64,000 bases of DNA from CAZCZU01 sp964503475. Its GTDB lineage: Bacteria; Pseudomonadota; Zetaproteobacteria; Mariprofundales; Mariprofundaceae. The notes beneath the pieces are model-generated. The model was given only the letters and a program-made list of their open reading frames with translations, searched no databases and was not told where the DNA came from. Each line of letters starts with the position of its first letter. Position 1 is the stretch's first letter. The stretch lies in NCBI GenBank assembly GCA_964503475.1, contig CAZCZU010000003.1, positions 33,120 through 97,119 of the forward strand, read 5' to 3'. The translations under genes and the position numbers were made by a program. Positions 52,577 to 61,040 of this stretch are shown here, in pieces.

Positions 52577-54343
52577 ATGAATCCGGTTACCACCCGCCTA
52601 ATTAAGAGTAGTGAGATAGGCATCTCCTTCCCTGCCGGGATGGAGAACGAGGATTGGGTTGTTTGGTGGTATGGTGGAATAATTAAGAACAACCGAGATG
52701 GAACGGTTCCCAAGGTAATTGTTTATTTCAGAAAGCTGGATGAGGGAAATATTCTTGGAAAGGCAGTTAGTTTTCCTGTCGCATTAACCCATCTAGGAAT
52801 ACTTCGCATTGGCTCTGTGTGGAAAAAAGGTGCGTGCCATTCAGAAGTTGTTTTGACTACCAAGAGGGTTGTAGTCGACTTTTCAAACGGAGCATGGAGT
52901 TTTGTTTCGCATGCAAGTGCGTTGAGAAATGAGAATCCTAGCCCAGTGAAGAAAGAAGATTATCCGTTGCAATCGAGTTACGACGAATCGTGGATGCTCG
53001 ATTTTCCGCTCAAAGATGACCAGAACCTTTTGATTCCATGCCTCGAATTTTTCAGCCGGTTTTATGGGCGGTCACAAGAGCTCAAAAGGGTTTTAACAAC
53101 ATATCCTTGGGGGACGGCGGAAGGAAAAATTTTTGGTCCGGATGAAGAGCCGCCTTCATCCAATCGCTGGCCTATCAATTTGGGCAGAGATTTATACAAG
53201 AGTGACGCTGTAATCGCCGCGCATATCAAGTATGACTCATATGCTCGACGTGCAGCAAAATCGATTTATGCAGAACTAGAGGCTTCTTACGAACGCGAAA
53301 AAAGGGCATTTATTAAGATACGACCATGGTTTGAGGGCATGGCGATGGTAGCTGTGGAAGGTATTTCGACTAATGACGGCCGAACATTTCTGGGTTTAAG
53401 AATTACAGGAGGAAGTGACCCAGAAGGGGTGCTAATTCTACGAGATAAAGTGAATACAAGTTTGGTAGAAGAGCCAGCTGACGAAGCAGATGGTACAGCA
53501 TGGAATGGTGCTCCATCACGCGTAATGAAAGAAATCCCAGAAATTGTCTTAACAGACAATGATTCGCCAGATCATGGGTCATCCACCATTGAAGTGCATG
53601 ATCCAACATTCTCTGTTTTGGGAGAGCCAAGGAAAGTTATCGATAAGAAACGGCCGCAAGCTAAGTCCTCTGCAGGAAAACCTGCTGCAGAAACTTCTCA
53701 GGATACTTTTTCATCTGGAGAGAGGACTGGGACAAATAAGGGAGTTGGAAAAGCATCCATCCATGCTTGCCAAGAGATGGAATCTCAAGGCGTATTGAGA
53801 GATATATGGAATGCTGTTTGCCACCTCCAAAAAGAACACCCTAAAACAATCCAAGCAGTGGAATGGTTTACGCGCGAGGATGGGTTTAATGCAACTGAAG
53901 AGCCAAAACTAATATCTCTAAACGCACTCTCCTTAAAAGAAGATGTCAGCTCAGAGATCAAAAGCTGGGTGTATGCGGATAGTACGAAAACTAGCTTTCG
54001 AGGAGTGTTGGTTGTAAGGCTGATAGTAAATTCGAATCCAGTATTCCTTGTTGAAATACAGCGTAGGACATCCACAAAGAAAGACGATGAAGGAAATGAG
54101 ATAGTCTCGGAACAAGCGTTCAAGCTATTGGCATTTACACTTGATGAGCAGTCAAAATTTGATAAATGGATAGAAAAGCTATTGGAAGAAATACCCAAGA
54201 ATAAAGGGATAGTTAGGAAGCTTGTCGGTCTTTGCCCTGGAAATGCTATTGCCATTAATCATAGTCGATCGAAGACCGAGGTTAAGCCTCAGGAAAAGAC
54301 GCTTCAGAATGCATTGGAAAAGCTAGGCATTGACCTGAAGTGA
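52577..54343 (+). CDS. TnsE/TniE-like transposition protein (tentative)
   Basis: A 588-residue protein next to the element end, reading inward. Its layout resembles TnsE: an N-terminal region with VWWYGGIIKNN and VPKVIVYFRKL, a segment FPLKDDQNLLIPCLEFFSRF like the TnsE PxLELxRxLFxxNxYF region, a long charged Ser/Lys/Pro linker at ~350-400 including PTFSVLGEPRKVIDKKRP, and a C-terminal domain with FLVEIQRRTSTKKDD ending GIDLK. TnsE directs Tn7 to replicating, mobile DNA. The similarity is judged by eye; the alternative is an unrelated cargo protein. Confidence 0.55.
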   Translation: MNPVTTRLIKSSEIGISFPAGMENEDWVVWWYGGIIKNNRDGTVPKVIVYFRKLDEGNILGKAVSFPVALTHLGILRIGSVWKKGACHSEVVLTTKRVVVDFSNGAWSFVSHASALRNENPSPVKKEDYPLQSSYDESWMLDFPLKDDQNLLIPCLEFFSRFYGRSQELKRVLTTYPWGTAEGKIFGPDEEPPSSNRWPINLGRDLYKSDAVIAAHIKYDSYARRAAKSIYAELEASYEREKRAFIKIRPWFEGMAMVAVEGISTNDGRTFLGLRITGGSDPEGVLILRDKVNTSLVEEPADEADGTAWNGAPSRVMKEIPEIVLTDNDSPDHGSSTIEVHDPTFSVLGEPRKVIDKKRPQAKSSAGKPAAETSQDTFSSGERTGTNKGVGKASIHACQEMESQGVLRDIWNAVCHLQKEHPKTIQAVEWFTREDGFNATEEPKLISLNALSLKEDVSSEIKSWVYADSTKTSFRGVLVVRLIVNSNPVFLVEIQRRTSTKKDDEGNEIVSEQAFKLLAFTLDEQSKFDKWIEKLLEEIPKNKGIVRKLVGLCPGNAIAINHSRSKTEVKPQEKTLQNALEKLGIDLK

Positions 54344-54468
54344 CGGGGTAGAACCCCCTCATCTCAAAAGTTTCGGGTAATGCGGATGGCAGGGCACCTT
54401 ATCAGCGACATATTATTTTAAACACATATTTAAAATGAATGTTATTTCCTGGTTTCTATGATGCATGC

Positions 54469-54490
54469 TGCAACAGTTGCATAATGCAAC
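54469..54490. promoter_or_regulatory. Likely MarR operator: three alternating TGCAAC/GTTGCA half-sites
   Basis: TGCAAC (54469-54474), GTTGCA (54476-54481) and TGCAAC (54485-54490) make two overlapping palindromes, one with a 1-base and one with a 3-base spacer. They lie 35 bases before the marR-like start, where autoregulatory MarR sites usually are. Confidence 0.6.
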
Positions 54491-54524
54491 CTATTTGGTT
54501 ATGGTTCGGCGCAAGGAGTGAATC

Positions 54525-54989
54525 ATGAGTGAATCGACTCAAGAGTTTCGGCTTGAAGAGGCCTTTGGTTTCAATGTAAACCGAACAGCCTTTCTCATGA
54601 CCGAGGAGATTGCCAAGCGTTTCTCGGCTGCCGGCTACTCGCTGACAGCTCAAGATTTCGGCATTCTTTACAGGCTGCAACAGCGGGACGGTCTCACACA
54701 GGTGGAGATCGCATCGATGCTGATGCGGGATAAAACCACTGTAACCCGTCGAATTGATGGGTTGGTACGCAAAGGTGTTGTGGAAAGAAAGCCCGACCCG
54801 AATGATCGGCGTTGCTGTCGCATTGAGCTGACTGAATTGGGGCGAGAGGCTCTGATGGCGATCAAGCCGTTGGTGCGCGACTTTCAGGTCGAGGTGCTCA
54901 GTGATATTCCTGAATTGGAGAGGGCGATAGCAATGAAGACGCTAAAAGCCATCTCCGAAAAATTAATGCATATCAAGTCACAGGAGTAG
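54525..54989 (+). CDS. MarR family transcriptional regulator
   Basis: A 154-residue winged-helix regulator: FGILYRLQQRDGLTQVEIAS leads into the recognition part DKTTVTRRIDGLVRKGVVER, and the wing KPDPNDRRCCRIELTELGRE. Helical ends form the dimer interface. MarR proteins usually repress and are released by phenolics, oxidants or metals; the ligand is unknown here. C-C in the wing (RRCCR) might sense oxidants. It starts the operon-like set with a cytochrome four bases downstream. Confidence 0.92.
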   Translation: MSESTQEFRLEEAFGFNVNRTAFLMTEEIAKRFSAAGYSLTAQDFGILYRLQQRDGLTQVEIASMLMRDKTTVTRRIDGLVRKGVVERKPDPNDRRCCRIELTELGREALMAIKPLVRDFQVEVLSDIPELERAIAMKTLKAISEKLMHIKSQE

Positions 54990-54993
54990 TTGT

Positions 54994-55467
54994 GTGAAAA
55001 ATACCACCCCCCATTGGATTGCTATTGGCATTCTCTTGTTAGTGCTGGTTGGGATTGGCTTTAAATTCGTGGTGCTGGGAAGCACGGGTAAGGGTGATGA
55101 TGGTCGCACTGCTGTCCTGCTTGAGCCGGCTGAACGACAGGCTGTTCTTAACGAGATGCGCATGTTGCTTGAAACCAGCCAGGCGATAGTCGCAGCACTT
55201 GCAGAAGAGGACTTAGGCGCAGTTGAAGCTGCAGCACGTCCTATTGGCAGCGCTGCCATAGCAACGGTCGACTTCCGTTTACGAGCCAAATTGCCGCTCG
55301 AATTCAAGAAGCTTGGATTCGGAACGCATTATGCGTTTGATGAAATCGCTGACATGGCACAGCAAGGAAAATCCGTAAAGGTGATTCAGATGAAGTTGGC
55401 TGAGACCATGAATAACTGTATTGCATGTCATGCCAGCTATCAGCTGCCAGTCATGAACGTGAAATAA
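54994..55467 (+). CDS. Membrane-anchored class-II-like cytochrome c
   Basis: A 157-residue protein with an N-terminal membrane helix (IAIGILLLVLVGIGFKFVVLG), a helical body and one heme-binding motif NNCIACHASYQL (C142, C145, H146) near the C-terminus. The C-terminal CxxCH after a helical bundle is the layout of cytochrome c'. The body includes FRLRAKLPLEFKKLGFGTHY. It probably faces the periplasm. The GTG at 54994 has an AGGAG site upstream. It is probably in one transcript with marR and the DUF2892 gene. Confidence 0.78.
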   Translation: MKNTTPHWIAIGILLLVLVGIGFKFVVLGSTGKGDDGRTAVLLEPAERQAVLNEMRMLLETSQAIVAALAEEDLGAVEAAARPIGSAAIATVDFRLRAKLPLEFKKLGFGTHYAFDEIADMAQQGKSVKVIQMKLAETMNNCIACHASYQLPVMNVK

Positions 55468-55480
55468 AAAGGAGAATAAA

Positions 55481-55714
55481 ATGACAACTGAACGCGTGAT
55501 TCGAATTATTGCCGGTTTCTTTATTATGTTATCCGTTTTCTTGGGGGCGCAAGGGGGCGGAGTACAATTATCAGAGCCATCATGGTTCTGGTTCACCTTG
55601 TTTGTTGGTGCGAACCTCTTCCAGTCGGGCATTACCCGTTGGTGCCTGATGGAGAAGATTTTGGTCCGGTTGGGTGTAAAGCCGGGTAGTGCTTGCGGTA
55701 GCTGTGAGGTCTGA
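55481..55714 (+). CDS. DUF2892 small membrane protein
   Basis: A 77-residue protein: TERVIRIIAGFFIMLSVFLG, a second helix FWFTLFVGANLFQSGITRWC and LMEKILVRLGVKPG. This is the DUF2892 pair of membrane helices, also found at the end of the membrane rhodanese YgaP. Cysteines (CLMEK, ACGSCEV) at the C-terminus suggest thiol or metal chemistry. Spacing to the cytochrome gene is 13 bases. Confidence 0.85.
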   Translation: MTTERVIRIIAGFFIMLSVFLGAQGGGVQLSEPSWFWFTLFVGANLFQSGITRWCLMEKILVRLGVKPGSACGSCEV

Positions 55715-55781
55715 AGGTTGCACAGGCAATTGCTTTGCCATGCAGGCTTATTCGTTGATGGACGACTCCAGATGATAGCTG

Positions 55782-55819
55782 AGATGCGCGAATGCTGCAT
55801 GTTGGCCGTGTGCGCATCT
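55782..55819. promoter_or_regulatory. Inverted repeat upstream of the DUF1971 gene
   Basis: AGATGCGC (55782-55789) and GCGCATCT (55812-55819) are perfect inverted copies 22 bases apart, within the 178-base gap before the DUF1971 gene. Spacing suits a cooperative operator or a weak hairpin. The halves somewhat recall AAGATGCATTT-type NsrR half-sites, but not closely enough to call. Confidence 0.35.
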
Positions 55820-55892
55820 AGATAATCAATGGTAATTCAATCGGGTAAAGCGTCTGTTCAACTGAATTCACATAAACTGATAAGGAGTATTT

Positions 55893-56171
55893 ATGAAAAC
55901 ATTACCTGCTGACGTTAAGCCGTATAAACGGACACCAGAATTTACCGAAGATACAATACCTTCAGGCCTACTTAATGGGCACACCACGAAAGCAGGGACC
56001 TGGGGAGTTATTCATGTGATTGAAGGCTCTCTTGAGTATCATATTCTGGAGCCTGTCGAGGAGACCCATACACTTTCCCAAGACATTCTCGGTATCGTGG
56101 AGCCAGCCATGAGGCATCAAGTTCGCCCATTAGGTTCAGTGCGTTTCTATGTGGAATTTCACACAAAGTAG
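55893..56171 (+). CDS. DUF1971 (YeaR/TehB-like) cupin-type protein
   Basis: A 92-residue protein with the DUF1971 pattern: PADVKPYKRTPEFTEDTIPS, GLLNGHTTKAGTWGVIHVIEG, LEYHILEP and IVEPAMRHQVRPLGSVRFYV. The small beta-barrel is cupin-like with conserved His residues. E. coli YeaR, of the same family, is induced by nitrate and nitric oxide. An AAGGAG site lies upstream of the ATG. The gene has gaps of about 180 and 220 bases around it, so it may have its own promoter. Confidence 0.85.
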   Translation: MKTLPADVKPYKRTPEFTEDTIPSGLLNGHTTKAGTWGVIHVIEGSLEYHILEPVEETHTLSQDILGIVEPAMRHQVRPLGSVRFYVEFHTK

Positions 56172-56296
56172 TTTTTCATTTTAGATGGAATGATTGCGTC
56201 TTCGGTAGTGGTAAATCACCAGGGCGGCGCTCCACGGATACTTGTAGAATTGAAACGAGCTAAAAAACACCACCCAAGCATTTGGTGCAAGCCCTA

Positions 56297-56386
56297 ATGG
56301 CGATTTCAGCCGTGCAGGTTGAGGCCATAATTGAGGAAGGAAAAATGGATCCAGAGTATTTTAGTTCTATCGCCGAGGCATTGTGA
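56297..56386 (+). CDS. Possible 29-residue small protein before the export operon
   Basis: An open frame ATG at 56297 to TGA at 56384-56386 encodes a helical, coding-like peptide (SAVQVEAIIEEGKMDPEYF). It ends 7 bases before the adaptor start, with GAGGAAGGA further upstream inside it. In-frame TTG/GTG at 56282/56285 could extend it. It may be a leader peptide, a degraded gene end or chance. Confidence 0.3.
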   Translation: MAISAVQVEAIIEEGKMDPEYFSSIAEAL

Positions 56387-56393
56387 GGACACT

Positions 56394-57545
56394 ATGAAAG
56401 GGCTTTCAATACAGAGGCGAACATTCGCCGTGCTTGCAGTAGCTACCCCTTTGCTGGCGCTATTTATTTATGTTGCTTTGCGATCAGGGCCACTTGCGCC
56501 GATACCTGTGACAGTAACCACGGTGGAGAACCGATCAATCACCCCAAAACTATTTGGAATCGGTACGGTTGAAGCTCGCTACACATACAAGATTGGTCCC
56601 ACGTTTGCCGGGCGAGTTAAGCGTCTGGATGTGCAGGTTGGAGATAAGGTTCGTGCAGGGCAATTGCTGGGCGAAATGGACCCTGTCGATCTTGATGAGC
56701 GAATCAATGCACAACAAGCCGCCATGAAGCGAGCGGAAGCACAAATGAATGAAGCCAAGGTGCGACAAATTTACGCGCAAACACAGGCGAATCGTTATGA
56801 AAAACTGTTGGCAGCACGTTCGACCAGCGAGGAGATCGCAGCTTCTAAGAAACATGAACTACAACTCAGCAGGGCCAGCTTAAATATGGCGCGGGAAGAG
56901 GTTGCTCGTATTAATGCCGAACTGGAAGCGTTAATGATGCAGCGCAAAAACCTGCTGTTGATCGCGCCTGTAGATGGCTTGGTCTCACTACGGAATGCAG
57001 AACCGGGTACAACAATGGTGGCAGGGCAAGCAGTTATGGAGCTGATAGATGCAAAGAGTCTATGGGTTAATGTGCGTTTTGATCAAATTCATGCCAGTGG
57101 TCTTGCCGCAGATCTGCCGGCACAGATTGTCCTGCGCTCAAGGACAGCCAAGGCAGAAAACGGCCATGTGCTGCGTAGCGAGCCTTTAGCTGATGCCGTG
57201 ACTGAGGAAACTCTGGCCAAGATTGTGTTTGAGCAACTGCCTCAACCTCTTCCTCCAATTGGTGAATTAGCGGAAGTTACTGTTGAGTTGCCTGCTCTCC
57301 CCTCCGGACCAAGCATTCCCAATGCGGCAATTCAGCGAATCGATGGTCAGCTGGGGGTATGGCAGGTAAATGATGACACGCTGCATTTTACTCCGGTCTC
57401 TTTTGGAGTCGTAGGTCTGAACGGTCAGGTGCAAGTTCTTGAAGGTCTGAACATTGGTGATCAAGTGGTCGTTTATAGCACCAAGGTGTTAACTTCACGT
57501 AGTCGTATCGCCGTAGTTGATCAGATTCCCGGAGTAACAAAATGA
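56394..57545 (+). CDS. Periplasmic adaptor (HlyD/DevB-type) of an ABC export system
   Basis: A 383-residue membrane-fusion protein. A membrane anchor at residues 12-30 (AVLAVATPLLALFIYVALR) is followed by the lipoyl-half IGPTFAGRVKRLDVQVGDKV, a coiled-coil hairpin (~90-190) and the second half APVDGLVSLRNAEPGTTMVA. Beta-barrel and membrane-proximal parts end the protein. It joins the inner-membrane ABC pair downstream to the outer-membrane factor. The ATG at 56394 has a GAGGA site; the stop overlaps the permease ATG (ATGA). Confidence 0.9.
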   Translation: MKGLSIQRRTFAVLAVATPLLALFIYVALRSGPLAPIPVTVTTVENRSITPKLFGIGTVEARYTYKIGPTFAGRVKRLDVQVGDKVRAGQLLGEMDPVDLDERINAQQAAMKRAEAQMNEAKVRQIYAQTQANRYEKLLAARSTSEEIAASKKHELQLSRASLNMAREEVARINAELEALMMQRKNLLLIAPVDGLVSLRNAEPGTTMVAGQAVMELIDAKSLWVNVRFDQIHASGLAADLPAQIVLRSRTAKAENGHVLRSEPLADAVTEETLAKIVFEQLPQPLPPIGELAEVTVELPALPSGPSIPNAAIQRIDGQLGVWQVNDDTLHFTPVSFGVVGLNGQVQVLEGLNIGDQVVVYSTKVLTSRSRIAVVDQIPGVTK

Positions 57546-58747
57546 TCAGCTTGGCCGGGCGTGATATCATGCATGCTTGGGGTAAATTCGTGTTTACTGG
57601 CGTAGGCCTTGGTTTGCTGATTGGTATAACTCTGTCCATGGCCGGCATTTACCGTGGCATGGTGGATGACGCTAAGGCCTTGCTTGATAACAGTGGTGCC
57701 GATCTCTGGGTGGTGCAACAGGGTACCCTCGGCCCCTATGCCGAGCCATCAAGTATCTATGACGATGTCTGGCGCGGTATCCTCGGCATGTCAGGTGTTG
57801 CGCTAGCAGCCAATGTTACCTACCTAACCATGCAGGTGCGTCAGGGCGATCGCGATGTGCGTACGATGGTTGCTGGTATTGCGGCCGGAGAGCCAGGAAC
57901 GCCAGGTTGGCCACCATATCTAGTCGCTGGTCGCCAGATTACCCGTGGCCATTACGAGGCTGTCGCTGATATCGCTTCCGGGTTTAAACTCGGTGACCGA
58001 ATCCAAGTCCGCCGCAGCCAATACACTGTAGTTGGCCTGACGCGAAGAATGGTTTCGTCTAGTGGCGATCCAATGGTGTTTATTCCGATTAAGGATGCTC
58101 AGGAAGCTCAGTTTCTCAAGGATAACGATGCTATAGATCAGCAAAGACGTCGTACTGCCGTAAACCCGGCCTATAATCGACCGGGTATTCCGGGACTGCT
58201 CGATACTATTGTCGCTTCGCAAAGCATGAATCCATATGTCAACGCAGTGCTAGTGCAAATTGCACCGGGCTATAATGCTGATGCTGTGGCTGAATCGATT
58301 CGACGCTGGAAGCGCTTGACTGTCTACACCCGTAGTCAGATGAAAGAGATCCTGGTGGGTAAACTGATCGCCACTTCATCTAAACAGATATTCATGTTTT
58401 TGGTGATCCTATCCATTGTCAGCGCAGCCATCGTCGCATTTATTATTTACACCTTGACTCTCGGTAAAATCCGGGAGATCGCAGTACTCAAACTAATTGG
58501 CACAAAAAACCGGACAATTGTTAGTCTGATCATGCAACAGTCGATCGCCCTCGGCTTGATAGGCTTTGTCGTGGGAAAGATTGCTGCAACACTGTTGATG
58601 GCGCCGATATTTCCCAAGCATGTACTGCTCGAGCCGATGGATTCTATTATTGGGTTCGTGACGGTCGTGGTGATTTGTATACTTGCAAGCATTATAGCTA
58701 TTCGAGCAGCTCTTAAAATCGATCCAGCCGAGGCCATAGGGGGGTGA
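57542..58747 (+). CDS. MacB/DevC-type ABC transporter permease
   Basis: A 401-residue FtsX-like permease. One N-terminal helix (GVGLGLLIGITLSMAGI) precedes a large periplasmic domain (about residues 40-275), followed by three helices (FMFLVILSIVSAAIVAFIIY, SIALGLIGFVVGKIAATLL, GFVTVVVICILASIIAIRAA). The end KIDPAEAIGG is the typical cytosolic terminus. MacB-type systems do not carry substrate through the membrane but push it from the periplasm through the outer-membrane factor. It is coupled to the adaptor and ATPase genes. Confidence 0.9.
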   Translation: MISLAGRDIMHAWGKFVFTGVGLGLLIGITLSMAGIYRGMVDDAKALLDNSGADLWVVQQGTLGPYAEPSSIYDDVWRGILGMSGVALAANVTYLTMQVRQGDRDVRTMVAGIAAGEPGTPGWPPYLVAGRQITRGHYEAVADIASGFKLGDRIQVRRSQYTVVGLTRRMVSSSGDPMVFIPIKDAQEAQFLKDNDAIDQQRRRTAVNPAYNRPGIPGLLDTIVASQSMNPYVNAVLVQIAPGYNADAVAESIRRWKRLTVYTRSQMKEILVGKLIATSSKQIFMFLVILSIVSAAIVAFIIYTLTLGKIREIAVLKLIGTKNRTIVSLIMQQSIALGLIGFVVGKIAATLLMAPIFPKHVLLEPMDSIIGFVTVVVICILASIIAIRAALKIDPAEAIGG

Positions 58748-58748
58748 T

Positions 58749-59456
58749 ATGCCAGGAAAAGGTATTCGTATTGAAGGGCTCAAAAAACGTTATGGAAGCG
58801 GAGATACGGCTGTTGATGCGTTAAAAGGTGTGGACATGCAAGTTGCTCCTGGTGAGGTGGTCGGCTTGGTGGGGCCATCTGGATCAGGCAAGAGTACGCT
58901 GCTTAAATGCCTGGGGGCAGTGATTGAACCGACTGCCGGGCGAATGACGCTCGGTGATGAGATAATATATGACGAAGGCTGGAAGGTGAAAGACCTCCGT
59001 GCTCTACGCCGTGATAAGATAGGCTTTATCTTTCAGGCGCCTTATCTCATCCCATTCCTTGATGTTACCGACAATGTCGCGTTACTGCCCATGCTTGCAG
59101 GACAAGCCAATGCAGAGGCACGCAGTCGTGCCAAAGAGCTATTAATAGCGCTCGATGTCGAATCTCGCGCAAAGGCCATGCCGTCCCAACTTTCAGGAGG
59201 GGAGCAGCAGCGAATAGCCATCGCCAGAGGCTTGGTCAATCGTCCGCCCGTCATTCTTGCCGATGAGCCTACCGCCCCCCTTGATAGCGAACGTGCGTTG
59301 GCTGTGGTGAAAATCCTGAATCAAATGGCTAAGCAATATGAAACGGCAATTATCGTGGTCACGCATGATGAAAAAATCATTCCTACGTTCAAGAGAATCT
59401 ATCACATCAGGGATGGAAAAACCCATGAGGAGGCTGGAGAGGGGCGTGCAGTATGA
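58749..59456 (+). CDS. DevA/LolD-type ABC transporter ATPase
   Basis: A 235-residue ABC ATPase. Walker A is LVGPSGSGKSTLLKC (K48), the Q-loop region IGFIFQAPYLIPFLDVTDN, the signature PSQLSGGEQQRIAIARGL, and Walker B/D-loop VILADEPTAPLDSERAL. The H-loop is IIVVTHDEKIIP. This is the MacB/LolD/DevA subfamily. The gene follows the permease by one base and overlaps a possible early start of the outer-membrane factor gene. Confidence 0.93.
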   Translation: MPGKGIRIEGLKKRYGSGDTAVDALKGVDMQVAPGEVVGLVGPSGSGKSTLLKCLGAVIEPTAGRMTLGDEIIYDEGWKVKDLRALRRDKIGFIFQAPYLIPFLDVTDNVALLPMLAGQANAEARSRAKELLIALDVESRAKAMPSQLSGGEQQRIAIARGLVNRPPVILADEPTAPLDSERALAVVKILNQMAKQYETAIIVVTHDEKIIPTFKRIYHIRDGKTHEEAGEGRAV

Positions 59457-59515
59457 GAATGTTTGAATTGTTTGGTGGCGATTATGCCGTAATGTCAATT
59501 CAGGGTGGGGGTTCA

Positions 59516-61015
59516 ATGAGGCTGTCACCATTTACTGCCGCATTTGTTATTCTTTGCGCAGCTCTTATTTCAGGTTGCGCCGCCGGCCCTGAATACAAAA
59601 GGCCGGCCTCTCCCAAGTCTATAACATATACTGGCACACCGATGGTGGACGAAACAGCCTCTTCCCCCGTTGCTCTAGGCAACAGTCAGCACTTTGTTAA
59701 TAACAACATTAGCCCATATTGGTGGAAGGCATTTGAATCTCCCAAGCTCGACAGCCTGATAGAGCTCGCTTTGAAATCCAGCCCCACTATAGATGCTGCC
59801 AAGGCTAGGCTTGAGCAGGCTGAGAAAACATACAGGGCGCAAGGGGGCGCAACTCAGTACCCCCAAGTGACAGGCAATACAGGGGCTTCCCGACAGCGAG
59901 TTAATACTGCTGCGTTTGGGCAGCCAGGAAGCGCAAAGACATTTAGCCTGTTTAATGCAGGTGTGAATGTCGGATATACCTTGGATGTGTTCGGTGGTAA
60001 CCGGCGCATGCTTGAATCGTTTGCTGCTGAGGCTGATTATCAACGTTACCAGCTAGAAATCGCGCGCCTGCTTCTTGTCGCTAATTTGGTGTCTACTGCG
60101 ATAACTCAGGCACAATTAGCGGCGCAAATAGAGGCTAGCGAACAGATATTATCTGCCCAAGTAGAGCAGTTAGAAATTGCCCACAAAAGACTATCATTGG
60201 GGGTGGGGACTCAAAATGAAGTGTTTGCTCTGCAGACCGTTGTGGAGCAGTCCCGTGCTAATCTTCCGCAACTGCGCAATGGATTGGACCAGACAAAACA
60301 CCTATTGGCTGTGCTTGCAGGCTTATCGCCATCAAGCAGGGATATTCCATTTTTTGAACTGACTGATTTCACGTTGCCTGCTGAATTACCTCTTATCATT
60401 CCTTCCGAACTTGTCCGTCAACGACCGGATATTCAAGCTTCTGAAGCTATGCTGCAGGCTGCAAACGCGCGCTATGGTGTTGCCATTGCCAAGCGCTACC
60501 CCCAAATTAACCTGAGCGCAGACATCGGGTCTCAGGCGTTGACTGCATCAAGTCTGTTCGGCGCGGGGACACTGGTTTGGGGTGTTGCCGGACAGCTTGC
60601 TCAACCGTTGTTTTATAAAGGGCTGCTTGAAGAATCTCAAGCGGCCAAGGCCGCAGTTGATGCGGCTGAGGCAAATTATAGGCAAACAGTTCTAAATGCA
60701 TTCCAAAATGTGGCAGATGTACTGCGTGCACTTGAACATGATGCCAACTCGCTTTCGGCTCAGGCCGCTGCGGATTCAGCAGCTCAAAAGTCTAGAGTGC
60801 TTGTACAACAGAAGTATTCTCTCGGCGTGGCAAGCTACTTGGAGATACTATCAGCCGACCAACAGGTACAACTGAATTCGTTAAACCTGATAGCGGCCCA
60901 GTCAAGGCGACTCATTGATACTGTTGCATTGTATCAGGCTATGGGGGGTGGTTCGTTATTTTCTGATCATGCAGATGTGAATCAAGCCGGTCCAGGTACG
61001 GCAAAGATTAAGTGA
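59516..61015 (+). CDS. Outer-membrane efflux lipoprotein (NodT/TolC family)
   Basis: A 499-residue outer-membrane factor with lipoprotein signal (FTAAFVILCAALISGC). The NodT-type pattern includes WWKAFESPKLDSLIELALK, VGYTLDVFGGNRRMLES, SELVRQRPDIQASEAMLQ and FQNVADVLRALEHDA. Two OEP repeats are clear. It completes a four-part envelope-spanning export machine with the three preceding genes. The ATG at 59516 has a GGGTGGGG site and begins the signal peptide; an in-frame ATG at 59453 would add 21 residues. Confidence 0.9.
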   Translation: MRLSPFTAAFVILCAALISGCAAGPEYKRPASPKSITYTGTPMVDETASSPVALGNSQHFVNNNISPYWWKAFESPKLDSLIELALKSSPTIDAAKARLEQAEKTYRAQGGATQYPQVTGNTGASRQRVNTAAFGQPGSAKTFSLFNAGVNVGYTLDVFGGNRRMLESFAAEADYQRYQLEIARLLLVANLVSTAITQAQLAAQIEASEQILSAQVEQLEIAHKRLSLGVGTQNEVFALQTVVEQSRANLPQLRNGLDQTKHLLAVLAGLSPSSRDIPFFELTDFTLPAELPLIIPSELVRQRPDIQASEAMLQAANARYGVAIAKRYPQINLSADIGSQALTASSLFGAGTLVWGVAGQLAQPLFYKGLLEESQAAKAAVDAAEANYRQTVLNAFQNVADVLRALEHDANSLSAQAAADSAAQKSRVLVQQKYSLGVASYLEILSADQQVQLNSLNLIAAQSRRLIDTVALYQAMGGGSLFSDHADVNQAGPGTAKIK

Positions 61016-61040
61016 TGTATAGCAACAAGAGCGCCGGTGC

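Noticed and set aside
53559..53798. Small frame inside the TnsE-like gene
   Set aside because: It lies wholly within the longer frame, in another phase, and has no ribosome-binding site or recognisable motif.
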